38,710 nucleotides of DNA from Enterococcus aquimarinus (GTDB lineage: Bacteria; Bacillota; Bacilli; Lactobacillales; Enterococcaceae), in assembly GCF_001885765.1 (NCBI RefSeq), contig NZ_JXKD01000013.1:1-38710 (forward strand). The letters run 5' to 3'. Position 1 is the stretch's first letter. Every line of letters begins with the position of its first letter. A program made the position numbers and the translations under genes. The notes beneath the pieces are model-generated. The model was not told the origin of the DNA and made no database searches. It was given only the letters and a program-made list of their open reading frames with translations. Positions 9,271 to 17,178 of the stretch are shown piece by piece.

Positions 9271-11517
9271 GTGGAACGCAAACAGCGCATCAACGATCAG
9301 TGGTTTTTTAGTGATACATACGAAAAGGGGCGAGAGCAAGAAACAGAGCTCTCGCGATTTGAAGCGGTTCAACTTCCGCATAATACTGTCCGTTTACCGT
9401 ATCAGTATTTTGATGAAAAAAGGTATCAAAAAGAAACGTGCTATTTTAGAAAGCTACAATTGAATCCATCCGTTCGAAATGTGATTCGTTTTGAAGGTGT
9501 GATGGCAGTGGCGCATGTTTATTTAAATGGGGAATATCTGATGACTCATAAAGGAGGGTATACGCCCTTTGAAGTTGAATTAAGCACTCTTCAAGAAGAA
9601 AATATGGTCGCAGTCGTTGTGGATAGTTCAGAAAGAGCGGATGTACCACCATTTGGAGCTGCAATTGATTATTTGACTTATGGTGGGATTTATCGCGATG
9701 TCTTTTTAATTGAACGGCAAGGGATGTTTATTGAAGACCCCTTTTTTATAACGAGAAATCTTCACGCGAATACGTATCAACCGCAGCTTCAATTTCAGTT
9801 AGAAACGGCAGGAGATTTGCGTGTACGATTAACGGGAGAAGATGTCCAAATTGACGTTGATCACGTCGGTGTAATCGGAAGTAATACGGTAGCATTTCCT
9901 GAAATGACCGTTGCGGAGTGGTCGCCAGAATGCCCCCATTTATATGAGTTAACGATTTTTGAAGGAACAGAAGTCATTTTATATCAAACAAAAGTCGGAT
10001 TTCGCCGCGCTGAGTTCACAAAAGATGGATTTTATTTAAATGGGGAGCCGTATCCAATTATTGGGTTGAATCGCCACCAAGACTATCCTTATGTGGGTTA
10101 TGCGATGCCAGAAGAATGGCAAGTGGAAGATGTTCGTGTCTTAAAAGAAGAATTAGGCTTAAATATGGTTCGAACGTCACACTATCCGCAAAGTCCCGCT
10201 TTTATGGCGGCTTGTGACGAACAGGGTTTGCTTGTTTTTGAAGAAATTCCTGGATGGCAACATATCGGTGACGAGGAATGGCAAGCAGTGTTATTACAAA
10301 ACATTGAGGAAATGGTGCTACGTGATCGAAATCACCCGAGTATTGTCTTATGGGGTGTTCGCGTGAATGAATCGGATGATCATCATGATTTGTATACGAA
10401 GACCAATGCCTTGTGTCGGAGACTCGATCCAACGCGTCAAACAGGTGGTGTTCGTTATTTAGAAAAAAGTGAATTTTTAGAAGACGTCTATACCATGAAT
10501 GATTTTTCTTATGATGGTGGCGATACCGCGCGCTTGAAACAAGAAATTGAGGTGGCAACGTATGATAATGTCCAAGTCGAACGTCGTGGATTAAGAACAG
10601 TCGAACAAGTGGCAGGTGAAAATGTTCCGTATTTAGTAACGGAATATGCAGGCCATATGTATCCAACAAAACGTTTTGATCAAGAAGAGCGTTTAATTGA
10701 ACATGCGATGCGTCATGCGGTTGTGCTCAATGCAGCATATGAAAATCCTCATATTAGTGGCGCTGTGGGTTGGTGTGCGTTTGATTACCATACGCATGAA
10801 AATTTCGGTAGTGGCGATCGCATTTGTTACCACGGTGTAATGGATAATTTTCGGGTGAGTAAGTTTGCAGCAAGTGTTTATGCGAGTCAACAAGATCCGA
10901 AACAGCGACCGGTGATGGTTCCGTTGACAAATTGGACACGTGGAGACCGAAATATGGCACAAAGCGTTCCAATCTATGTTTTCACCAACTGTGATAAAAT
11001 CGAAGTGTGTTATAACGGTCAATCACGCGGCTTTTATACGCGAGAAGAGGGCGGGAAATTTGCGCATTTACCCTACCCACCGATTGTGTTAAAAGAATTC
11101 AACTTTTTATGGGGAGAACCTTTTGGCCCCTTAGAGATTATTGGGTATTTAGAAGAAGAAGTAGTCGCAACCAAATCGTATACGAATGAACCGGTGATTC
11201 ACGATCTTGAAATGACATTGAGCCATCACACGTTGATTCAATCAGATCGCTGGGCTGCGGCGAAGCTAACCATGAAAGTTGTCGATCAAAAAGGCAATTT
11301 GTTGCCTTTCTTGATGGGCAGTGTTCGAATTGAAAATCATGGTGGTGAAGTATTAGGTGGCAACGAGGTACCGTTAATTGGTGGCTCAGCCGTTTGTTGG
11401 ATCCGGACTTTGCCAGAGGAAATGGATGAGATTAACATTACGGCGCGCTACGGATCATTTGAAAAACATGGGATTATTCATGTGATTGAGCAAGCATCAA
11501 ATATGACCGAGAAGTAA
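9271..11517 (+). CDS. GH2 family glycoside hydrolase (beta-galactosidase/glucuronidase-like)
   Basis: Shorter GH2 enzyme (748 aa) lacking the LacZ C-terminal beta-sandwich. It has the N-terminal jelly roll with GGIYRDVFL, an Ig-like domain, the barrel entry RTSHYPQSP, acid/base Glu367 in WGVRVNES and nucleophile Glu458 in LVTEYAGHMYPTK. Specificity could be beta-galactosidase, beta-glucuronidase or beta-mannosidase-like; sequence alone does not decide, but the neighbours favour a beta-galactoside. Start is GTG 9271 with AAAGGA (9255-9260) ten nt upstream. By eye the third-position GC is higher than in the preceding cluster genes, hinting at a different origin. The gene is closed by a strong terminator. 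Confidence 0.88.
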   Translation: MERKQRINDQWFFSDTYEKGREQETELSRFEAVQLPHNTVRLPYQYFDEKRYQKETCYFRKLQLNPSVRNVIRFEGVMAVAHVYLNGEYLMTHKGGYTPFEVELSTLQEENMVAVVVDSSERADVPPFGAAIDYLTYGGIYRDVFLIERQGMFIEDPFFITRNLHANTYQPQLQFQLETAGDLRVRLTGEDVQIDVDHVGVIGSNTVAFPEMTVAEWSPECPHLYELTIFEGTEVILYQTKVGFRRAEFTKDGFYLNGEPYPIIGLNRHQDYPYVGYAMPEEWQVEDVRVLKEELGLNMVRTSHYPQSPAFMAACDEQGLLVFEEIPGWQHIGDEEWQAVLLQNIEEMVLRDRNHPSIVLWGVRVNESDDHHDLYTKTNALCRRLDPTRQTGGVRYLEKSEFLEDVYTMNDFSYDGGDTARLKQEIEVATYDNVQVERRGLRTVEQVAGENVPYLVTEYAGHMYPTKRFDQEERLIEHAMRHAVVLNAAYENPHISGAVGWCAFDYHTHENFGSGDRICYHGVMDNFRVSKFAASVYASQQDPKQRPVMVPLTNWTRGDRNMAQSVPIYVFTNCDKIEVCYNGQSRGFYTREEGGKFAHLPYPPIVLKEFNFLWGEPFGPLEIIGYLEEEVVATKSYTNEPVIHDLEMTLSHHTLIQSDRWAAAKLTMKVVDQKGNLLPFLMGSVRIENHGGEVLGGNEVPLIGGSAVCWIRTLPEEMDEINITARYGSFEKHGIIHVIEQASNMTEK

Positions 11518-11578
11518 CCTTAAAAAGTGCACGTGATTTAGAAATTCCCCTTAATGAAAATAATCAAGTTCTCCATTC

Positions 11579-11626
11579 GCTCGTTTGAGTTCGATCAATT
11601 ATCGATCTTAAACGGGTGCTTTTTTT
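11579..11626 (+). terminator. Rho-independent terminator of the glycan cluster
   Basis: CGTTTGAGTTCGAT (11582-11595) pairs with ATCGATCTTAAACG (11601-11614): 14 pairs with one mismatch and one G-T wobble, loop CAATT, followed after GGTGC by seven T residues (11620-11626). It ends the cluster and isolates the next operon. Confidence 0.9.
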
Positions 11627-11693
11627 GTGTCGTTAATCCGCTAGAAATTCAAGAAAAGCGATACGATAATCATAAAATTCTTTTTTTGGCTTG

Positions 11694-11726
11694 CTTAAGC
11701 AAACTTTAAGTTAGCAAATTTATAGT
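11694..11726 (+). promoter_or_regulatory. Promoter with CiaR-box direct repeat
   Basis: CTTAAG (11694-11699), five nt, TTTAAG (11705-11710), then ten nt and the -10 box TATAGT (11721-11726). The repeat has the layout NTTAAG-N5-WTTAAG described for CiaR binding sites in Streptococcus, an 11-bp period that puts both half-sites on one DNA face. No good -35 hexamer exists at 17 nt, as expected for an activator-dependent promoter. The operon it drives ends with a CiaR/CiaH-like pair, so autoregulation is the natural reading. The first half also lies within the 12-bp palindrome TTGCTTAAGCAA (11691-11702). Confidence 0.72.
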
Positions 11727-11748
11727 AAGAGTCGAAAGGATGAGTGAG

Positions 11749-12480
11749 ATGAAAAACAATGTATTTGAACGCAAAGAAACAAAATACATCTTATCAAAGG
11801 AACAACTACCGGAATTTTTAGCCGATCTAAGTTGCTATATGGAACAAGATGAACATGGATTGCATTTGATTCAATCGTTATATTATGACACCTCTTGTTA
11901 TCAAATGATTCGCCATTCAATGGAAAAACCGAATTATAAAGAAAAATTTCGGGTCCGCTGTTATGGCGTCGCCAATCAAGATGCCATCGTCTTTTTAGAA
12001 TTAAAAAAGAAAATTCAGCGAGTAGTCTATAAACGACGGATGGCGATTCCATATTCCGTATATCAAGAATGGATTCGTGGTGGCAAACTACCTGAAGATC
12101 CCAAAAATCCCCAAATTCAACGGGAAATCGCGTGGCTCTTTCGGCAATACCCTGATTTAGCGCCGAAAGTGTTAATTAGTTATGAACGATTGTCTTACTT
12201 CGGGAAAGAAGACTCCGCCTTTCGGATTACATTCGATCAACGGATTTCCTATGAAGACACGACTCTCAATCTAGCGGACACGTCTAGTCGTCAGTTGGTA
12301 GCACCAGAGTTAGGTGTTTTGATGGAGGTCAAAGCACTCGGAGCCTATCCGTTGTGGTTTGTGGCTTTACTGAATCAATATCAATTAAAAAAATCAAGTT
12401 TTTCAAAATATGCGCAAACCTATCAGCGCCATTTATGGAATAAAGGAGAGAAAGAAAATGTTTCAAAGTGTGTATCCTAG
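11749..12480 (+). CDS. VTC-domain polyphosphate polymerase-like protein
   Basis: Single VTC domain (243 aa), the tunnel fold that in yeast Vtc4 makes inorganic polyphosphate from ATP. Expected basic and acidic tunnel residues are all present: ERK-TKY (7-13), R68 and R70 in KFRVR, the E84-K86-K88 strand, KRR 95-97, R147 after SY, E193 in MEVK, and SKY 219-221. The first in-frame ATG at 11740 abuts the AAAGG; the ATG at 11749 has the RBS 8 nt upstream and gives the family-typical MKNNVFERKETKY start. It overlaps the DUF4956 gene by 23 nt. Bacterial VTC-like proteins are usually paired with DUF4956 membrane proteins and surface proteins; whether this one makes polyphosphate is not proven. Confidence 0.85.
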   Translation: MKNNVFERKETKYILSKEQLPEFLADLSCYMEQDEHGLHLIQSLYYDTSCYQMIRHSMEKPNYKEKFRVRCYGVANQDAIVFLELKKKIQRVVYKRRMAIPYSVYQEWIRGGKLPEDPKNPQIQREIAWLFRQYPDLAPKVLISYERLSYFGKEDSAFRITFDQRISYEDTTLNLADTSSRQLVAPELGVLMEVKALGAYPLWFVALLNQYQLKKSSFSKYAQTYQRHLWNKGEKENVSKCVS

Positions 12481-13135
12481 TGATTTAACGGCGTTTACCG
12501 TACAACAATTAATGTTATGTATCATGACGTCTATTATTTTAGGGGTGGTGGTCGCGTATGTTCATACGATTCGTAATACGTATACGAGAAGTTTCATCGT
12601 AACGGTGGCGATCTTACCGCTACTTGTGCAAGCAGTGATTATGTTAGTGAATGGAAACTTAGGAACAGGGATGGCGGTCTTAGGAGCCTTTAGTCTAGTA
12701 CGCTTTCGTTCAGTTGCAGGAGGGTCAAGAGAAATTACAAGTATTTTTTGGTCAATGGCAATCGGGCTCGCAACCGGGATGGGCTATGTCGCCTATATTT
12801 TCTTTATCTCAGCCGTTGTAGGAATATGTTCCTTGTTATTTTATCGTTCGAATATACTCTTTCGACCAGCACCAGAAGAACGGGTACTCAAAATTTCCAT
12901 TCCCGAAGATTTGGATTACCCAGGATTATTTGATGATTTGTTCCATTTATATACAAAAGAAACGACACTGACAACCGTTAAGACAACCACGATGGGGAGT
13001 ATTTATGAATTGCGTTATCAACTGATTTTAAAAGAAAATCAAAATGAAAAACAGTTTATCGATGAGATTCGGGTGCGTAATGGCAATTTACCAGTGATGT
13101 TAGGCAATGTTGCGATGAATCGCGAAACGTTATAA
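12458..13135 (+). CDS. DUF4956 membrane protein
   Basis: A 225-residue protein whose first 130 residues hold about four membrane segments, followed by a cytoplasmic tail of about 95 residues. The conserved DUF4956 core GAFSLVRFRSVAGG sits in the membrane part. ATG 12458 has GGAGAG upstream and lies inside the 3' end of the VTC gene, so translation is coupled. Known association: DUF4956 proteins occur beside VTC-domain proteins, often with CotH or beta-helix surface proteins. The likely job is a membrane platform or channel for the VTC product, but this is inference and no biochemical function is established to my knowledge. Confidence 0.85.
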   Translation: MFQSVYPSDLTAFTVQQLMLCIMTSIILGVVVAYVHTIRNTYTRSFIVTVAILPLLVQAVIMLVNGNLGTGMAVLGAFSLVRFRSVAGGSREITSIFWSMAIGLATGMGYVAYIFFISAVVGICSLLFYRSNILFRPAPEERVLKISIPEDLDYPGLFDDLFHLYTKETTLTTVKTTTMGSIYELRYQLILKENQNEKQFIDEIRVRNGNLPVMLGNVAMNRETL

Positions 13136-13157
13136 AAGAAAGAAGAGGTGGATATCA

Positions 13158-15029
13158 ATGAAGAAACCAACATTGGGTTTACTTTTGTTGGCAAGTTTAT
13201 TAGCAGCTTGTCAAAACCAAACGACACCAACGACTACGAGTGAAGGCTTAGAAGAAAGTCTTGTAGAAAACGTCTCAAGTGATGCACAAGATGATACGAC
13301 AGCGGTGGTCTCCGAATATTACGGCACGTATAAAGAAGAAGATTTTGAGACTGACTATGATGAAGCGTCGGCTACAACCATTACATTTGGCACGACTACA
13401 GAAATATCAGGAGAAGGTGCGACCATTGACGGCAATCTTGTGACAATTACACAAGCAGGGACGTACATGGTGACAGGAACTGCTACGAATAGTCAATTAA
13501 AAATCAAGGTTGCGGATAATGAGAAGGTTCATTTAATCCTAGCAGGCGTTACGATTGAAAATGATTTTGGTCCAGCTATCTTGATCGAAGAAGCAGACAA
13601 AGTCATCACGACATTGGTCGATGGTACCGTCAATCAATTGACCGACGGCGAAACGTATACCAATGTGTCGGAAGAAATGAAAGAAGATGCTGTTTTTTAT
13701 AGCAAAGCTGATTTGACAATCAATGGGACCGGAACCCTACAAGTAACAGGACGTTATCAAAATGGGTTAGTCAGCAAGGACGATCTTATCCTCATTTCCG
13801 GAACCTATCATATTGATGCACCTGGTGATGGGATTAAAGGCAAAGATTCGGTTGCGATTCGTGATGGGAATTATACGATCGCAACAGTAGCTGGCGACGC
13901 CATTCAATCGAACAATGATACTGATAGTGAGAAAGGAACAATTGCGCTGGATGGCGGTACGTACAGTATTGAGGCAGGACGTGATGGGATTCAAGCCGAA
14001 ACGACTTTGTGGATTCAAAATGCGACATTTGATATCACAACCGCACAAGGAATAGATAGTACGGATTTAATGGAAGAAGAAAGTTATAAAGGACTGAAAG
14101 CGGGTCAAGCAATTGTCGTAACTAGTGGGACATTTCATCTGAATACAGCAGATGATAGTCTGCATGCGAATGGTGATTTGACAGTTGAAGATGGAGCGTT
14201 TACGATTGCTAGTCTAGAAGATGGGCTACATGCCGATCAAACGCTGACGTTCTCAGGTGGAACAATTGACATTACTCAATCATATGAAGGTGTTGAAGCG
14301 ACGAGTATTCAATTCTTAGGCAGTGACGTCGCGATTGTTGCGTCCGATGATGGGATAAATGCGACAAGTAGTGAAACGACAACCAGAACAGGTGGCTCTG
14401 GGGCAGTTGATGAAAAGCTCGTCATTAATGTTGAAGCAGGTTGGATTGCCATCGATGCACAAGGTGATGGCTTAGACAGTAACGGCAATATCACGATGAG
14501 TGGTGGAACGCTTCTTGTGAACGGTACGAATCAAGGTGGGAATGGTGCCTTGGATTACGACGGTACATTTGCTTTGATAGGTGGGACAATGGTTGCGGTA
14601 GGAAGTGCGGATATGGCGCAAAATGTTAGTGAAAGTTCGACACAAGGAACAGTCGCGTTAACCTTTGATCAAACTCAAAGTGCGAGTCAAACCATCAGTT
14701 TATGGAATGAGGAAACCCAAGAAATGCTCTTAGCGTTCACACCGATTCGTGACTATCAATCTGTCATCATGAGTAGTCCGGATTTAATCATTGAACAAAG
14801 CTACCAAGTCCATCTAGGTGGAACAGTCACAGAGGATGTTCGAAATGGTTTTGTCTCAGAAGGTTCAATTCGTGACAGCCAAGTGACGACGAGCTTTACC
14901 TTAAGTGAAACCGTCAGTCAATTGAATCAATCAGGTGAAACGATCTCCGGTCAAATGATGGGTGGTAACGGACCACGAGGCAATGCAGGCGAAGGTATGA
15001 TGACACCGCCTGTGACTGCAACACCGTAA
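13158..15029 (+). CDS. Beta-helix carbohydrate-binding lipoprotein (Cthe_2159-like)
   Basis: Exported lipoprotein (623 aa): signal peptide with lipobox LLAAC, Cys at residue 18, then a low-complexity Thr/Ser/Glu linker. The bulk consists of degenerate 20-25-residue repeats, each with a D-G-(I/L/V) turn and a GGT(Y/F/I) strand: DGIKGKD, DAIQSNND, DGIQAET, DSLHANG, DGLHADQ, EGVEATS, DGINATS, DGLDSNG. This is the right-handed beta-helix of the carbohydrate-binding domain family typified by Cthe_2159 of Clostridium thermocellum, which binds acidic and cellulosic glycans. The C-terminus is Gly/Met/Pro-rich without an LPXTG motif. RBS GAAGAGGTGG precedes the ATG. It is the surface component of the VTC/DUF4956 operon. 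Confidence 0.85.
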   Translation: MKKPTLGLLLLASLLAACQNQTTPTTTSEGLEESLVENVSSDAQDDTTAVVSEYYGTYKEEDFETDYDEASATTITFGTTTEISGEGATIDGNLVTITQAGTYMVTGTATNSQLKIKVADNEKVHLILAGVTIENDFGPAILIEEADKVITTLVDGTVNQLTDGETYTNVSEEMKEDAVFYSKADLTINGTGTLQVTGRYQNGLVSKDDLILISGTYHIDAPGDGIKGKDSVAIRDGNYTIATVAGDAIQSNNDTDSEKGTIALDGGTYSIEAGRDGIQAETTLWIQNATFDITTAQGIDSTDLMEEESYKGLKAGQAIVVTSGTFHLNTADDSLHANGDLTVEDGAFTIASLEDGLHADQTLTFSGGTIDITQSYEGVEATSIQFLGSDVAIVASDDGINATSSETTTRTGGSGAVDEKLVINVEAGWIAIDAQGDGLDSNGNITMSGGTLLVNGTNQGGNGALDYDGTFALIGGTMVAVGSADMAQNVSESSTQGTVALTFDQTQSASQTISLWNEETQEMLLAFTPIRDYQSVIMSSPDLIIEQSYQVHLGGTVTEDVRNGFVSEGSIRDSQVTTSFTLSETVSQLNQSGETISGQMMGGNGPRGNAGEGMMTPPVTATP

Positions 15030-15089
15030 ATAATGGAAAAAACCTTTCAAAAAAGTGGCGACATGGTAAACTGAAGGCGAGGTGAGAAC

Positions 15090-15779
15090 ATGATTAAAAT
15101 TTTGGTTGTGGAAGATGAAAAAGTATTATCCGAAAATATCCGAGAAATTTTGAAAGATATCGGTGAGGTTACACAAGTATATGATGGCGAAGAGGCATTG
15201 TATGAAGCCAGCAGTGGGGTCTATGATTTATTATTATTAGATTTAATGTTACCTGGTAAGCATGGCTATCAAGTGTTAGCCGAACTACGTAGTCAAAACG
15301 TTCAGACCCCTGTTTTAATCTTAACCGCCAAAGATGGATTAGATGATAAAGTTACTGGATTTCAAAAAGGTGCAGATGATTATTTGACGAAGCCCTTTTA
15401 CCGGGAAGAATTATTACTCCGGGCGAAAGCCTTGTTGCGACGGTCATTGGGATTATTTGATGAACAACAAGTCAGTACAGGCGATTTGGTCTGTCAATTG
15501 GCATCCAGACAAGTGTTTTATCAAGATCAACTATTGCCGATTCAAGGGAAAGAATTTGATTTATTGGTTTACTTCATGCAAAACAAAGGGATAATCTTGA
15601 CGAAAGAACAAATCTTCGATCGAATTTGGGGATTTGATTCCGAAACGACCCTTCAAGTGGTGGAAGTTTATATGAGTCACCTTCGAAAGCATTTGAAAAT
15701 GGTTCAAAAGGAATCGCTCATTCACACCTTGCGTAATGTTGGCTACTTGTTCCAGGAGGACGATGCCCTTGAATCATGA
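15090..15779 (+). CDS. ciaR: Response regulator, OmpR family, CiaR-like
   Basis: Receiver domain (about 1-120) with acidic pocket Glu8-Asp9, phospho-acceptor Asp51 in LLLLDLMLPG, and Lys in DDYLTKPF; winged-helix DNA-binding domain (about 130-225) ending LRNVGYLF. The stretch SGVYDLLLLDLMLPG and the GADDYLTKPFYREEL region closely resemble streptococcal CiaR as I remember it. The neighbouring kinase is CiaH-like, and the operon promoter carries a CiaR-type box. CiaR in streptococci controls stress, competence and beta-lactam tolerance genes; here its immediate target is probably its own operon. RBS GAGGTGAG precedes the ATG, 60 nt after the beta-helix gene. The kinase gene overlaps its 3' end. 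Confidence 0.85.
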   Translation: MIKILVVEDEKVLSENIREILKDIGEVTQVYDGEEALYEASSGVYDLLLLDLMLPGKHGYQVLAELRSQNVQTPVLILTAKDGLDDKVTGFQKGADDYLTKPFYREELLLRAKALLRRSLGLFDEQQVSTGDLVCQLASRQVFYQDQLLPIQGKEFDLLVYFMQNKGIILTKEQIFDRIWGFDSETTLQVVEVYMSHLRKHLKMVQKESLIHTLRNVGYLFQEDDALES

Positions 15780-17106
15780 ACTGTCTAATAAGCAAAGAAT
15801 CCGTTTTTTCTTAACGAGCGCCAGTGCCTTTGCCGCGCTTTTTGTGTTATTGGGCATTATCGTTTTCCAACTCTTACAAGTGTCAGCCTATAATCAAACA
15901 GACATGTCGTTGAGTGAGATGTCCACGAATCGACCACTAATCGAAAGAGAAATCAGTCGTTTAAACCAATCAGATCCGTTTATCGATTTTCCTTTAGACA
16001 AGCCTTTACCAGAAGGAATTACGCCACAAGAAGAGTTATTTAATACGCAAATTATTTTGTGGACGGAGAATGGGGAAATTCTAAATAAAGAAGTCTTAGG
16101 TGGGCGCTACACCCAATTAAACGCGTTAACACTCGATACAACGAAATTGAATGAAATTATTCCGGTCGCATTAGCGGAGAGTAATTTATCGTTTCGCTCG
16201 ATTACGATTGAAAATAGCCAAAGTCTCTCGTCAGAAGTCGCTTATATCCAATTTTTAACAAATACCAATCAGATCGATGATTCATTGACGACATTTCAGT
16301 GGATATTGTTTGTCTGCATGTTTATTTTTTGGTTGATATCGTTAGGCGTCAGTGTCTTTAGCTCTAAAATGAATATGAAGCCTCTTTTGATTGCGTGGCA
16401 AAAGCAGCAAGAGTTTGTTGAAAATGCTTCTCATGAATTACGTACGCCATTAACGATTATCCAAAATAATTTACAACACTTATTTACCAGACCGAATCAG
16501 ACTATTCTCGAACAGTCACCGCGCATCGCCCAAGCATTAAGTGAGACCCGGCGTTTGACGAATTTAACGAATGACTTATTGTTAATCGCGCGTAGTGACG
16601 GGAATCAAGCAACGATTCAACCGGAAGAAACGGATGTCGATCGCTTTTTAGAACAACTGATTCAACCATTTGCTGAAATTGCTGAAATGCAAGACAAAGC
16701 GTTTCACTTCACCAATGAGATCAGCGAACCACTAAGTTTTGACGCTAGCAAAATCCATCAAGTATTGGTAATTTTATTAGATAATGCACTGAAGTATACG
16801 CAAGCCAAGGATGAGATTCAACTCGTAGCTAAACAAATCAATCCGAAATGGTGGCAAGTCGTCGTCCGAAATACAGGAAGTACGATTCCAGATACGCAAA
16901 AAAAATTAATTTTTGAACGCTTTTATCGAGAAGAACAATCCCGTAACCAAGAAACAGGCGGTTATGGCTTAGGTCTAGCAATTGCGAAACAAATTGTCAA
17001 AAATCATCACGGGAAATTGTTTGTCAGTGATTGGACAAATCAAGGCGTTCAGTTCACGCTCCAACTACCGATTATCCAAAAAAATCTCCACACCGAAAAA
17101 AACTAA
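15763..17106 (+). CDS. ciaH: Sensor histidine kinase, CiaH-like
   Basis: Membrane sensor kinase (about 448 aa): TM1 near residues 15-38, an extracellular loop of about 140 residues, TM2 near residues 180-200, no clear HAMP, then HisKA with FVENASHELRTPLTIIQN and HATPase motifs LDNALKYT and GGYGLGLAIAKQIV. WQKQQEFVENASHELRTPL is strongly reminiscent of CiaH. Start is uncertain: ATG 15763 is only 3 nt after AGGAGG (15754-15759), while the in-frame TTG 15769 has ideal 9-nt spacing; the proteins differ by two residues. The gene overlaps ciaR by 17 nt and is closed by a bidirectional terminator facing glmS. Confidence 0.85.
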   Translation: MPLNHELSNKQRIRFFLTSASAFAALFVLLGIIVFQLLQVSAYNQTDMSLSEMSTNRPLIEREISRLNQSDPFIDFPLDKPLPEGITPQEELFNTQIILWTENGEILNKEVLGGRYTQLNALTLDTTKLNEIIPVALAESNLSFRSITIENSQSLSSEVAYIQFLTNTNQIDDSLTTFQWILFVCMFIFWLISLGVSVFSSKMNMKPLLIAWQKQQEFVENASHELRTPLTIIQNNLQHLFTRPNQTILEQSPRIAQALSETRRLTNLTNDLLLIARSDGNQATIQPEETDVDRFLEQLIQPFAEIAEMQDKAFHFTNEISEPLSFDASKIHQVLVILLDNALKYTQAKDEIQLVAKQINPKWWQVVVRNTGSTIPDTQKKLIFERFYREEQSRNQETGGYGLGLAIAKQIVKNHHGKLFVSDWTNQGVQFTLQLPIIQKNLHTEKN

Positions 17107-17109
17107 AGA

Positions 17110-17161
17110 CGTCCATCCAATCTTGGCTTAACACGCGAAGATTGGATGGACGCTTTCGTTT
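17110..17161. terminator. Bidirectional terminator between ciaH and glmS
   Basis: CGTCCATCCAATCTT (17110-17124) pairs perfectly with AAGATTGGATGGACG (17138-17152), loop 13 nt. T-rich flanks follow on both strands: CTTTCGTTT on plus, and TCTTTAGTTTTTTT when read on minus. It serves the two convergent genes. Confidence 0.9.
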
Positions 17162-17178
17162 CTCCATGATGAGTTTGT

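Noticed and set aside
10202-11022. Long His-rich open frames on the minus strand inside the second GH2 gene
   Set aside because: They lie opposite a gene with intact catalytic motifs, have low-complexity His/Arg composition and no ribosome binding site; they are shadow frames.
11691-11702. Palindrome TTGCTTAAGCAA as an operator on its own
   Set aside because: The CTTAAG-N5-TTTAAG direct repeat explains the region better and connects to the CiaR-like gene in the operon; the palindrome may be incidental.
13767-14048. Minus-strand frames of 93 and 64 residues opposite the beta-helix gene
   Set aside because: They mirror the D-G repeat coding and have no start signals or homologous motifs.
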